This document shows, piece by piece, positions 17,822 through 26,106 of a stretch of 64,000 nucleotides of DNA; position 1 is the stretch's first letter, and the number at the start of each line of letters is the position of its first letter. The notes beneath the pieces were generated by a model. The model did not search any database. It saw only the letters and a program-made list of their open reading frames with translations, and was not told where the DNA came from. The translations under genes and the position numbers were made by a program. This DNA is from CAVTPU01 sp963736695 (GTDB lineage: Bacteria > Actinomycetota > Actinomycetes > Mycobacteriales > Micromonosporaceae), in assembly GCA_963736695.1 (NCBI GenBank), contig CAVTPU010000004.1, positions 2,914,001-2,978,000 of the forward strand, read 5' to 3'.

Positions 17822-19455
17822 ACGTGGCCGGAGGGAACGAACCGGCAACGTTCATCGTGGATGCTTCCGAAGAGGCTGGCCGCGAGGACGCGGCAAGGGG
17901 CTGCCAGTCAGTCGGGTGGTGTCACGACGGTGGTGCGGCCTCGGTGTGGACGCTGGGCGTTGGTCTGCTCGTGTTGGCGGTGGCGGCGGGCGCTGCGTTG
18001 GTTGGGTCCGCGATCGTCGCCCGCCACCGAGCCCAAGCCGGTGCCGACCTTGGAGCCATCGCGGGAGCTCGGCACGTGATTGATGGCGTGGATGCGGCGT
18101 GTCTCCACGCCGTCGCCATCGTCGAGGCCAACCACGCCACACTGGTCTCGTGCGAGGTGGAGGGTCTCGACATCATCGTGGTGGTGGAGGTCCGGGCGAC
18201 CGCGATCTTCGGCATCGACCCTGTGGCCCGAGCGGCCGCCCGGGCTGGTCCCGTCGACTCGACCGGCACCCCCGAACGTGTCGGCGAGCGCTCGGACCAC
18301 GATGTCAAGCACGATGATCGAGGCGTTTTTGTTGAGAGGGTCGTTGCCGGTGCCGCACTTCGGCGAATGCACACACGACGGGCAGCCAGATTCGCAACCG
18401 CATTCCGCGATGACTGTTCGGGTCGCCTCCAGCCAGGCGATCGCCGAAAGGAACGCGCGCTCCGCGAACCCAGCACCGCCTGCAGGGATGTCATAGACGA
18501 ACACCGTCGGTCCGCCAGTGGCACCGTGTTCGAGGGCGGAGAGCCCACCGATGTCCCATCGGTCGCACGTCGCCAGCAAAGGCAGCAGGCCGATCGAGGC
18601 GTGTTCCACGGCATGCAAGGCGCCTGGGATGTCAGATTCGGAGACCCCGGCTTGCGCCAAGATGGCGGCCGAGACCGTCCACCACACGGCGACTGTTCGC
18701 AGATGCTGGGCGGGAAGATCCAACGGCCGACTATCGATCACCTCGCGGGACCGGCGTCGCCTGCGGTGGAAACCGACAACTTGATGGCTGACCTCGACAT
18801 CGCCGAGGAACAGCCCTACGTGTCCCGCACTCTGATGGCGTCGGACCGCCAGCACGCGCAGATCGGTGATGGTCCGCGGATGCGTGGTCCAATCCGGCTC
18901 CTCGACATGGAGGAGGGCCACGCCGTCATTCATGTCGAGGTCATCAACGACGAAGGTCGTGCCCTGATGAATATAGACGGCGCCAGGATGGATCTGGGTG
19001 GGTGCGGCGGCGGCGTCGACGGTGCCGAGCAATCGTCCGGTGTCGCCCTCGATGACGGCGAACGGCGCTGCACTGTTCCCGCGAAGGTCGATCTCCGGTC
19101 GTCCCGGGGCGGTCCAGTGCCATGTCGACGCTCGTGCCCTCAGCAGACCATCCCGGACGAGCGTTTCGAGCGCCGTTCGTGCCGCACCGCCGCCGAACAA
19201 GCCCAAGTCGTCGTTGCGAATGGCCGACTCGGCCGCAGCGCAGCACAGGTGTGGGGCGAGCACGTGTTGGTTTGCGGGATCGAGCACTGCGGGCTCCATC
19301 GGGTGGTCGAACAATGCTTCCGGATGATGCACGAGGTAACTGTCAAGCGGATCATCGCGTGCGATGAGCAGGCACAGCGCCGACCCTCCCCGTCGACCAG
19401 CGCGTCCCGCTTGCTGCCACAACGAGGCGAGGGTGCCGGGATATCCCGCGAGTAG
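17818..19455 (+). CDS. TadG-like (Rv3654c-like) protein with aberrant read-through tail
   Basis: The ATG overlaps the tadE stop. The recognisable part is about the first 148 residues (to about 18,261): a leader, a transmembrane helix (LGVGLLVLAVAAGAALVGSA) and the short helicase-position/TadG-like domain containing RHRAQAGADLGAIAGARHV and ending in ARAGPV. Homologues stop near here. In this sequence no stop occurs until 19455, and the extra ~400 residues are the complement of the convergent helicase gene, arginine-, histidine- and asparagine-rich and not protein-like. Either the stop was lost or a base error hides it. Confidence applies to the first 148 codons. Confidence 0.65.
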   Translation: MNVAGGNEPATFIVDASEEAGREDAARGCQSVGWCHDGGAASVWTLGVGLLVLAVAAGAALVGSAIVARHRAQAGADLGAIAGARHVIDGVDAACLHAVAIVEANHATLVSCEVEGLDIIVVVEVRATAIFGIDPVARAAARAGPVDSTGTPERVGERSDHDVKHDDRGVFVERVVAGAALRRMHTRRAARFATAFRDDCSGRLQPGDRRKERALREPSTACRDVIDEHRRSASGTVFEGGEPTDVPSVARRQQRQQADRGVFHGMQGAWDVRFGDPGLRQDGGRDRPPHGDCSQMLGGKIQRPTIDHLAGPASPAVETDNLMADLDIAEEQPYVSRTLMASDRQHAQIGDGPRMRGPIRLLDMEEGHAVIHVEVINDEGRALMNIDGARMDLGGCGGGVDGAEQSSGVALDDGERRCTVPAKVDLRSSRGGPVPCRRSCPQQTIPDERFERRSCRTAAEQAQVVVANGRLGRSAAQVWGEHVLVCGIEHCGLHRVVEQCFRMMHEVTVKRIIACDEQAQRRPSPSTSASRLLPQRGEGAGISRE

Positions 19456-20589
19456 AACGGCGTCGACCCCCGAGACGTCTATGCCCAACTCGAGAGCGTT
19501 GGTTGTGGCGAGGCCCCCGATCTCCCCAGCAATGAGTGCACGTTCCAATGCTCGTCGTTCGTCGCGAAGATAGCCCCCGCGGTAAGCGGCGATGAGGGCC
19601 GGCGAACCAGGCGCCAAGACCGCCAGTTGGCGGCGGGCCTCGGCGGCGACAACCTCAGTTCCTCGTCGGGACGGGACAAACGCCAGGGTTCGTGCGCCCG
19701 CCGCGACACAGGCTGCGAGCAGTCCGGAGGCCTCCGCCAACGCTGACGGCTGCGTGGCGGTGGCGTCCAGTCGTGAGTCCACCGAAGCGGGGAGCGGCAG
19801 AGGTTGCCACAGAGCGAAGACTGTTTCGCCGCGCGCGGCCGTGTCGTTGGTGATAGCACGCACCGGCGATCCGACAAGCGCGCTCGCCGTCGCCGCAGGA
19901 TCACCGACAGTTGCCGAAGCCAGGATAAATACAGGTGGGGGGCCACCAGTGAGGGTGACGACGCGGCGCAGCCGCCGCACCACTTGGGCGACGTGGGAGC
20001 CGAAGACGCCGCGATAGCCGTGGCATTCGTCGATGACGACAAAACTTAGCCGGCGGAGAAATCTTCGCCAGTGCGAGTGACCCGGCAAAATGGATCTATG
20101 TAGCATATCGGGATTGGTGTAAATGAGACGTGCATGCGCCCGGATCCAGTCCCGCTCACCATGCTGAGTGTCCCCGTCAAATGCGCTCGCCGCGATATCG
20201 GGCAAGTCCAACGACTCGACCACGCGGGCTTGGTCGGCCGCGAGCGCTTTCGTGGGGGCGAGATAGATCGCTGTCGCCCGATGATCAGTCAACAGTCGGG
20301 TAAGAACGGGTAGGAGGTACGCTACGGACTTGCCCGAAGCGGTCGAAGTGGCGAGCACGACGTGTTCACCGGTGTGGGCTGCGTTCGCGGCCTCGACCTG
20401 ATGAGACCACAAGGCGGTGACCCCACGCCCGTGCAACGCGTTGCGCAGTGGTTCGGGCACCCACGCTGGCCATGGTGCGGTCTCGCCATCTCGGCGTGGA
20501 AGGCTCCTGACATGGGTCAGCGAGGCTGGATCGCGCCCATGCAACAGACGCCGAAGCAGCAGCTCAGCGTGGGTCGTCGCGGTAGGCAT
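17908..20589 (-). CDS. DEAD/DEAH-box helicase with DUF1998-type C-terminus
   Basis: An 893-residue superfamily 2 helicase of the Rv3649/YprA-like type. Motif I is STASGKSVAYLLP, motif II DECHGYRG, motif III ASATVGDP, and the second RecA domain has TTNALELGIDVSGVDAVLLAGYPG and QQAGRAGRRG. The C-terminus has the four-Cys cluster CGCESGCPSCVHSPKCG. Homologues end shortly after, near LDIVVRALADTF; here the frame runs on for about 110 codons through the complement of the tadG-like gene to 17908. The ATG at 20589 is chosen because the sequence upstream is basic and non-conserved; no strong ribosome site is seen. Confidence 0.9.
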   Translation of the reverse strand: MPTATTHAELLLRRLLHGRDPASLTHVRSLPRRDGETAPWPAWVPEPLRNALHGRGVTALWSHQVEAANAAHTGEHVVLATSTASGKSVAYLLPVLTRLLTDHRATAIYLAPTKALAADQARVVESLDLPDIAASAFDGDTQHGERDWIRAHARLIYTNPDMLHRSILPGHSHWRRFLRRLSFVVIDECHGYRGVFGSHVAQVVRRLRRVVTLTGGPPPVFILASATVGDPAATASALVGSPVRAITNDTAARGETVFALWQPLPLPASVDSRLDATATQPSALAEASGLLAACVAAGARTLAFVPSRRGTEVVAAEARRQLAVLAPGSPALIAAYRGGYLRDERRALERALIAGEIGGLATTNALELGIDVSGVDAVLLAGYPGTLASLWQQAGRAGRRGGSALCLLIARDDPLDSYLVHHPEALFDHPMEPAVLDPANQHVLAPHLCCAAAESAIRNDDLGLFGGGAARTALETLVRDGLLRARASTWHWTAPGRPEIDLRGNSAAPFAVIEGDTGRLLGTVDAAAAPTQIHPGAVYIHQGTTFVVDDLDMNDGVALLHVEEPDWTTHPRTITDLRVLAVRRHQSAGHVGLFLGDVEVSHQVVGFHRRRRRSREVIDSRPLDLPAQHLRTVAVWWTVSAAILAQAGVSESDIPGALHAVEHASIGLLPLLATCDRWDIGGLSALEHGATGGPTVFVYDIPAGGAGFAERAFLSAIAWLEATRTVIAECGCESGCPSCVHSPKCGTGNDPLNKNASIIVLDIVVRALADTFGGAGRVDGTSPGGRSGHRVDAEDRGRPDLHHHDDVETLHLARDQCGVVGLDDGDGVETRRIHAINHVPSSRDGSKVGTGLGSVAGDDRGPNQRSARRHRQHEQTNAQRPHRGRTTVVTPPD

Positions 20590-20678
20590 GAAAGAACTTT
20601 TGCATCTGCGTCGTGCTCGCGTCGCGCTGGGCCCGATACCGGTGGCAAGATGCCCGGAAAGGAGAAGGGGGTGCGCAT

Positions 20679-21029
20679 ATGGAGTTGTCGCTAGCGACAC
20701 GTTCCGTCTCCGACCATACGGTGTTGGAAATCGGTGGGGAGATCGATGTCTACACCGCGCCTCGGTTGCGGGAGTGCCTCACCGAACTGGTGCATGGCGA
20801 AGACGCTCACATCGTCGTGGACCTGAGTGGGGTCGACTTCCTCGACTCCACCGGGCTCGGGGTGCTCGTGGGAGCCCACCGTCGACTCAGGGCCGGAGGT
20901 GGCTCGCTTGCTCTCGTCTGCCCGCACGAACGGTTGTTGAAGATCTTCAGGATCACCGGACTCGATTCGGTCCTGCATATCCTTGACTCGGTCGACGCGG
21001 CGACGACGGAGTCCCATGCGGGCACCTGA
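20679..21029 (+). CDS. STAS-domain anti-sigma factor antagonist (BldG-like)
   Basis: The 116-residue protein is a single STAS domain. The phosphorylation site is Ser57 in FLDSTGLGVLVGAH, the hallmark of anti-anti-sigma factors. In the unphosphorylated state such proteins bind an anti-sigma kinase and free a sigma factor. The ATG follows a purine-rich AAGGAGAAGGGGG tract. The gene overlaps the anti-sigma gene that follows by 14 bases, the expected partner arrangement. Confidence 0.93.
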   Translation: MELSLATRSVSDHTVLEIGGEIDVYTAPRLRECLTELVHGEDAHIVVDLSGVDFLDSTGLGVLVGAHRRLRAGGGSLALVCPHERLLKIFRITGLDSVLHILDSVDAATTESHAGT

Positions 21030-21534
21030 CGGCTCGCTGCTCGGCGTGGACCCTGAGTCTGCGGCATTCACAGTTCGACTGGCATTCTCGCCCGATGCGG
21101 CATATGTGCGAACTATTCGTCTGGTCGCCTCCGCGGCGGCCCGCCGATCCGGCGTCGCGGACGAGTTGCTCGACGAGGTTCGCCTCGCCATCGGAGAAGC
21201 CTGCACTCGTGCCGTCGCCCTGCACCGCAGGCTCGGACTTACCGATCTCATCAGCGTCGCGATGCACGGTGCCGGCCGGTTCACGGTCCGCGTCACCGAC
21301 AGGGGTCCGACCCGCGCGGCGTTCGATGAGCCGGGCGAGACAACGGGCGAGATCATGGCGGAGGTGGCGGCTGCGGCCGGCCGGAGCGCCGTCGACGAGG
21401 ACGAGTTGACCGCAGGAGTCGGACTCGCCCTGCTCACAGGGCTGGTCAGTGACCTCACTGTCACTGCAGTTGACGGTGGGAAGGGCACCGAGGTCCGGAT
21501 GTCGTGGCCGGTCGCCCGCCGAACGGTCAACTAA
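21016..21534 (+). CDS. Anti-sigma regulatory factor (HATPase_c_2, RsbW-like)
   Basis: This 172-residue protein has a GHKL ATPase fold: the N-box region EVRLAIGEACTRAV, a G1-like DRGP, and the VGLALLTGLV G2-type segment. It should bind and phosphorylate the STAS protein encoded just upstream, and through that regulate a sigma factor not present here. In the N-box the usual Asn (ExxxN) is Arg (EACTR), a feature I associate with the BldG-partner branch but which could alter ATP/Mg binding. Start at the ATG at 21016. Confidence 0.87.
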   Translation: MRAPDGSLLGVDPESAAFTVRLAFSPDAAYVRTIRLVASAAARRSGVADELLDEVRLAIGEACTRAVALHRRLGLTDLISVAMHGAGRFTVRVTDRGPTRAAFDEPGETTGEIMAEVAAAAGRSAVDEDELTAGVGLALLTGLVSDLTVTAVDGGKGTEVRMSWPVARRTVN

Positions 21535-21742
21535 GGCGGGGACGAACCCCAGAGCATCCAAACGACCCCGGAATGTGACCAGCGACACCTCGGCGGCTAG
21601 AGTACGCGCGTCATAGTGTGACGCCGCTACCGCCGAGTATTGGGCAACAGGCCTGGTCAGGGGCGTGACTTCCGCATATGGAGTCGCATCCCCGCCGGAG
21701 TTGGTGGACGGCCACAGAAGTGTTCGTACAGGAGGACAACGG

Positions 21743-24076
21743 ATGTCCGGGAGCCACCTCGTCGCAGGCGACGAGCTGTCCCTCACCGGCGAGAACTTGA
21801 CCTATGTGATCGTCGCCGCCGGTATCGCGCTCGTCGCGCTCGGCTTCGCGGCTGCTCTGGTGAAGTCTGTTCTCGCTGCCGGTCAGGGCACAAAGAACAT
21901 GCAAGAGATCGCAATCGCGGTGCAGGAAGGGGCGTCTGCCTACCTCTTTCGCCAGTTCAAGACGCTCGCCGTCTTTGTCGTCATCGCGGTGGTGCTGCTC
22001 TTCTTGCTTCCCGTGAGTGAAGTCGCGGGCAACGAGACGGTGGTCAAGCTCGGGCGCTCGATCTTCTTCATCGTCGGCGCGCTCTTCAGCGCCTTCATCG
22101 GCGGTGCGGGAATGTCGCTGGCCACCCGCGCCAACCTTCGGGTCGCGGCCGCAGCCCGCAAGGGCGGAGGAGGTCGAGAAAAGGCGATGCAGGTCGCGTT
22201 CCGCACCGGCGGTGTGGTCGGCTTCCTCACCGTCGGACTCGGCCTGTTCGGCGCGACGCTCGTCGTGTTGATCTATCGTGGCGATGCTCCGGTCGTGCTG
22301 GAGGGCTTCGGCTTCGGCGCGGCGCTCCTCGCGATGTTCATGCGAGTCGGCGGTGGGATCTTCACCAAGGCCGCCGATGTGGGCGCCGACCTGGTCGGCA
22401 AAGTGGAGAACAACATCCCGGAGGACGACCCGCGCAACGCCGCGACGATCGCGGACAACGTCGGGGACAACGTCGGCGACTGCGCCGGCATGGCCGCCGA
22501 CCTGTTCGAGTCATACGCGGTGACGTTGGTCGCCGCGCTGATTCTTGGCCGCGCGGCGTGGGGTGCGGACGGGTTGGTCTTCCCCTTGATCACTGGCGGC
22601 ATCGGTGTGCTGGTCGCGATCGTTGGCGTCTTCATCACCCGGCTTCGCCCGAGCGACCGCTCTGGCCTAACCGCGATCAACCGCGCGTTCTATCTCTCGG
22701 CAGTCCTCTCCGCCGTGCTCGTCGCCATCGCGGCCTTCGCCGCGCTGCCCGCGACCTTCGCCGGTTTCGGCCCCGAATTCGCCGGGACGCACGGCAACCC
22801 GCGCTGGATCGCGATCGGTGCTGTCGTCATCGGAATCGTGCTCGCGGCGGTCATTCAGGCGCTCACGGGCTACTTCACCGAGACCGGCCGTCGTCCGGTG
22901 CAGGACATCGGAAAGACCTCCGAGACAGGCGCCGCGACCGTGATTCTCGCGGGGATCAGCGTCGGTTTCGAGTCCGCTGTCTATTCGGCGCTGGTGATCG
23001 CGGCCGGCGTCTATGGCGCCTTCCTCGTCGGTGGTGAGGTCGCGCTCTTCGCGGTTGCGCTCGCCGGCACCGGTCTGCTCACCACGGTCGGTGTGATTGT
23101 GGCGATGGACACCTTCGGCCCGATCTCCGACAACGCGCAGGGCATCGCCGAGATGTCCGGTGATATCGACAAGGCCGGGTCGCGGATCCTCACCGAACTC
23201 GACGCGGTGGGCAACACGACCAAGGCGATCACCAAGGGCATCGCGATCGCGACGGCGGTGCTCGCGGCGACCGCGCTCTTCGGGTCCTACACCGACACGA
23301 TCAGCACGGCACTCGCCTCGGCGCAGTCGAATCTTTCGCTGACCTCTCTTCTCACGGTCTCGGAGCCGAAAAACCTGGTGGGCCTGCTCATCGGGTCAGC
23401 GGTCGTGTTCCTCTTCTCCGGGTTGGCGATCAACGCGGTGTCCCGGTCGGCCGGCGCGGTCGTCCACGAGGTGCGCCGCCAGTTCCGTGAGCTGCCGGGC
23501 ATCATGGACGGCACGCAGCGGCCGGAGTATGGCAAGGTCGTCGACATCTGCACCCGGGACGCGCAGCGCGAGCTGCTCACCCCCGGACTGCTGGCGATCT
23601 TGGCTCCGATCGCGGTCGGGTTCGGGCTCGGCGCGGGCGCGCTCGCGTCCTATCTCGCCGGCGCGATCGGCACGGGCACACTCATGGCGCTGTTCCTCTC
23701 GAACTCCGGTGGGGCTTGGGACAACGCGAAGAAGATGGTCGAGGACGGAGCGCATGGCGGTAAGGGCTCTGATGCACACGCCGCGACGGTCATCGGCGAC
23801 ACCGTGGGCGACCCGTTCAAGGACACCGCCGGCCCGGCGATCAACCCGCTGCTCAAGGTGATGAACCTGGTTTCGCTGCTCATCGCTCCTGCGGTGATCA
23901 TGTGGAGCACCGGAGCGGATGCCAACACGGGCCTTCGCGTGTCGATAGCCGTGGTCGCGGCGCTCATCATCGCCGTGTCGGTGACCATCAGCAAGCGCAA
24001 ACCGATCTCGGTCGGTGAGGCCGTGTCCGGCGGCACTAAGCCGACCGGTTCCGGCAAGGGGTCGACCCGCCGATAA
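21743..24076 (+). CDS. hppA: Membrane-bound proton-translocating pyrophosphatase
   Basis: A 777-residue, about 16-helix H+-pumping pyrophosphatase. The substrate-binding motifs are present: FTKAADVGADLVGKVE, PEDDPRNAATIADNVGDN and GDTVGDPFKDTAGP. The residue in the GNTTKAITKG segment is Lys, where K+-dependent enzymes have Ala, which points to the K+-independent H+-pumping class. AGGAGG precedes the ATG at 21743. It couples pyrophosphate hydrolysis to proton export and so clears PPi from biosynthesis. It is monocistronic and ends at a strong hairpin. Confidence 0.96.
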   Translation: MSGSHLVAGDELSLTGENLTYVIVAAGIALVALGFAAALVKSVLAAGQGTKNMQEIAIAVQEGASAYLFRQFKTLAVFVVIAVVLLFLLPVSEVAGNETVVKLGRSIFFIVGALFSAFIGGAGMSLATRANLRVAAAARKGGGGREKAMQVAFRTGGVVGFLTVGLGLFGATLVVLIYRGDAPVVLEGFGFGAALLAMFMRVGGGIFTKAADVGADLVGKVENNIPEDDPRNAATIADNVGDNVGDCAGMAADLFESYAVTLVAALILGRAAWGADGLVFPLITGGIGVLVAIVGVFITRLRPSDRSGLTAINRAFYLSAVLSAVLVAIAAFAALPATFAGFGPEFAGTHGNPRWIAIGAVVIGIVLAAVIQALTGYFTETGRRPVQDIGKTSETGAATVILAGISVGFESAVYSALVIAAGVYGAFLVGGEVALFAVALAGTGLLTTVGVIVAMDTFGPISDNAQGIAEMSGDIDKAGSRILTELDAVGNTTKAITKGIAIATAVLAATALFGSYTDTISTALASAQSNLSLTSLLTVSEPKNLVGLLIGSAVVFLFSGLAINAVSRSAGAVVHEVRRQFRELPGIMDGTQRPEYGKVVDICTRDAQRELLTPGLLAILAPIAVGFGLGAGALASYLAGAIGTGTLMALFLSNSGGAWDNAKKMVEDGAHGGKGSDAHAATVIGDTVGDPFKDTAGPAINPLLKVMNLVSLLIAPAVIMWSTGADANTGLRVSIAVVAALIIAVSVTISKRKPISVGEAVSGGTKPTGSGKGSTRR

Positions 24077-24104
24077 CGGCGTCGTCTCGCACGCACGCTC
24101 GCCC

Positions 24105-24147
24105 GATGGCCGGCGGGGATCGATCGCCTCGACCCCCGCCGGCCATC
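24105..24147. terminator. Bidirectional terminator hairpin after hppA
   Basis: A 14-bp perfect inverted repeat (24105-24118 with 24134-24147, GATGGCCGGCGGGG) with a 15-base loop lies between the convergent hppA and the cell-surface protein gene. Confidence 0.7.
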
Positions 24148-24190
24148 GGACTGTCGGCGGTTCACAACCCGCGGGCCATGAGGCTTCGAG

Positions 24191-25147
24191 TTATGACTGG
24201 TCGACGATTTGCGGATGCCCCAGGAAGGTTCCGGACTCGCCGAGCGGCGCCTCGTCCCGTCGGATCGCTGGAAGGATCGCCGTTGGGTGCAGGATCTCGC
24301 GGACCGTCTCGACGATTTCGCCCTCGCCGACTTCGCGGGGGCGCCGCACGATCAGCCAGAGTGCGGCCGTGCCGAGCGCGGCCAAACCGCCCCCAAGCAC
24401 ATAGAACATCGTGTTCGAATCACGATCGTCGCCAACCAGGCTGGCGAGGGGCTCTGCGGCGCCGCGCGCGGGTGGCGGCGCGGTTCCGTCGGATTGACCC
24501 AGACTCGGGGCTGCGGCGGTGGCGCTTCGGCTCGGAGCGGGGGTGGCGGACCGGGCGGGCTTGGTCATTCCGGGCTTCGTCGCGGGGGGCGCGGGTTGTG
24601 GTGCCGCCACCGCGCCGCTTTTCACAGTGATTTGATCGTTGTCGTGCCCGATCTGTTTTCCCTCAGTGTCGATGACGGTGAGAAGAACATCCGCGGTGCC
24701 GCCGGGGGCGTCGGTGGTGAACGTGATTCGATACCAGAGTGGCGGTGGCGGGTTCGGAACGAACCCTCGTTCCACGCGCACCGCCTGTGGGTCGGTGAGC
24801 TCGATGGTGCCGTCGCCGACCGCGGTGCCGGCGAGTTCGGTTGGGCCTCGCCAGATCCGCACGTCGCCGGGGCGAAGGTTGGTGAGCCGGATCTGAAAGC
24901 GCGTGGTCACGTCGATTCCGTGTCTGCGGGACGCGTTGAACAACGCCACACCGAAGTCGTCGCTGGATTGTCCGGCGGTCATCGTGCCGCTGAGGTCGAC
25001 GATCCGCGCCTGCACCTGCGGGGTGTCCGCGTGTGCCGCTGAGGCGGTTCCGAGCAGGGAGATCGATGTGCCGGCGAGGGTGAGGGCCGCCAGGGCCGAG
25101 GCCTGCGGGAGGCAGGCGCGGCCGACGGTTCTCCGATGGGCAGACAT
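24191..25147 (-). CDS. Exported, C-terminally membrane-anchored hypothetical protein
   Basis: The 318-residue protein begins with a basic stretch and a signal peptide (ALAALTLAGTSISLLGTASAAHA, cleavage probably after AHA near residue 40). An extracytoplasmic beta-rich domain of about 130 residues follows, then a Pro/Ala/Ser-rich stalk, and a transmembrane helix (MFYVLGGGLAALGTAALWLIV) with a cytoplasmic tail of about 50 residues. This is a surface protein of unknown function. The ATG at 25147 has AGAGGTGG just upstream. It is divergent from the lipoprotein gene. Confidence 0.85.
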   Translation of the reverse strand: MSAHRRTVGRACLPQASALAALTLAGTSISLLGTASAAHADTPQVQARIVDLSGTMTAGQSSDDFGVALFNASRRHGIDVTTRFQIRLTNLRPGDVRIWRGPTELAGTAVGDGTIELTDPQAVRVERGFVPNPPPPLWYRITFTTDAPGGTADVLLTVIDTEGKQIGHDNDQITVKSGAVAAPQPAPPATKPGMTKPARSATPAPSRSATAAAPSLGQSDGTAPPPARGAAEPLASLVGDDRDSNTMFYVLGGGLAALGTAALWLIVRRPREVGEGEIVETVREILHPTAILPAIRRDEAPLGESGTFLGHPQIVDQS

Positions 25148-25263
25148 GGCCACCTCTGATCGGGCGGGGGTGTGGACCACGAGTCACGGTACGCATGGGG
25201 CGGGGGGTGGGACAATATATCCAGCTGCGTCGACTGCCGATTTAGGGTCGACGTAACCTTGGC

Positions 25264-25830
25264 ATGATGTATTCGCGTGTCTGCCGGTTCGGCGGGCCGC
25301 CGTGGGCGGTCGCCGTCGTGGTGATGCTTGTCGGGGGGCTCGTGGGCGCGTGCGGCCAGCCGTCGGCGGAGCAGTGGGCCGCGCGGGTGTGCGACGTTCT
25401 CACGCCCTGGCGGACCGAGATCGCTTCACTCACGACTGAGGGGCAGCGGGAGATCTCGGCGGCGCGGGAACCGGCCGCAGTCCGTGATCGTTTGGTGGCG
25501 TTACTCGGCGGCGCCGAGAGGGCCAGCGATGCGGCTCGCACCACGGTGGTGAAGCTGGGTGCCCCTGACGTCGCTGAGGGGCAGGCGGCTGCCGCGCGGG
25601 TCGCCGGGGCCCTCGAGGTAGCCCGCGACGCCTACCGGCGGGCTCGGGTCGAGCTGGAGCGAACGCCGACGCGGCCCGCCACCGCCTTCTACGACGCTGT
25701 CGTCTCGATCATGACAAGGCTGACCACCGAATACGCACATTCGAGCACGGCCCTCTCGGGGATCTCCTCGACGGAGCTCGCGGCGGCGATCGAGCGCGCC
25801 CCCGAGTGTCAAAAAGTCGACAAACAATGA
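25264..25830 (+). CDS. Putative lipoprotein, unknown function
   Basis: A 188-residue protein with a signal peptide ending in a lipobox (LVGAC, Cys about residue 30), so it is probably lipidated and attached to the outer face of the membrane. The mature part is helical and Ala/Arg/Glu-rich, with Cys at CDVL and near the end (PECQ) that may form a disulphide. No known domain is recognised. ATG 25264 and 25267 are both possible. Confidence 0.82.
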   Translation: MMYSRVCRFGGPPWAVAVVVMLVGGLVGACGQPSAEQWAARVCDVLTPWRTEIASLTTEGQREISAAREPAAVRDRLVALLGGAERASDAARTTVVKLGAPDVAEGQAAAARVAGALEVARDAYRRARVELERTPTRPATAFYDAVVSIMTRLTTEYAHSSTALSGISSTELAAAIERAPECQKVDKQ

Positions 25831-26106
25831 CCTGGTACGCCCGAATTGGCCCGCTCCCGCGACCCGTTCACCGGCACTCGGCTCGCGACGCGAAAACGGC
25901 TTCGCTGGCGGCATACAGGCCGCGCGTCATCTGGGATGTATGTAACCTTTGTCGCAGTTCTAGAGGTCTGTGGTGAAGATCAGTGGGCCACGATGGCCAT
26001 GTTCGTTCCGTCTGAGCCGGTCAGGACGTGTACCGTTTGACAACCGTCGACTATCAATGCCGTTCCGTGGCCTGCGGGAGGCGTCGAAGGAGAGCGTGAG
26101 AGCACG

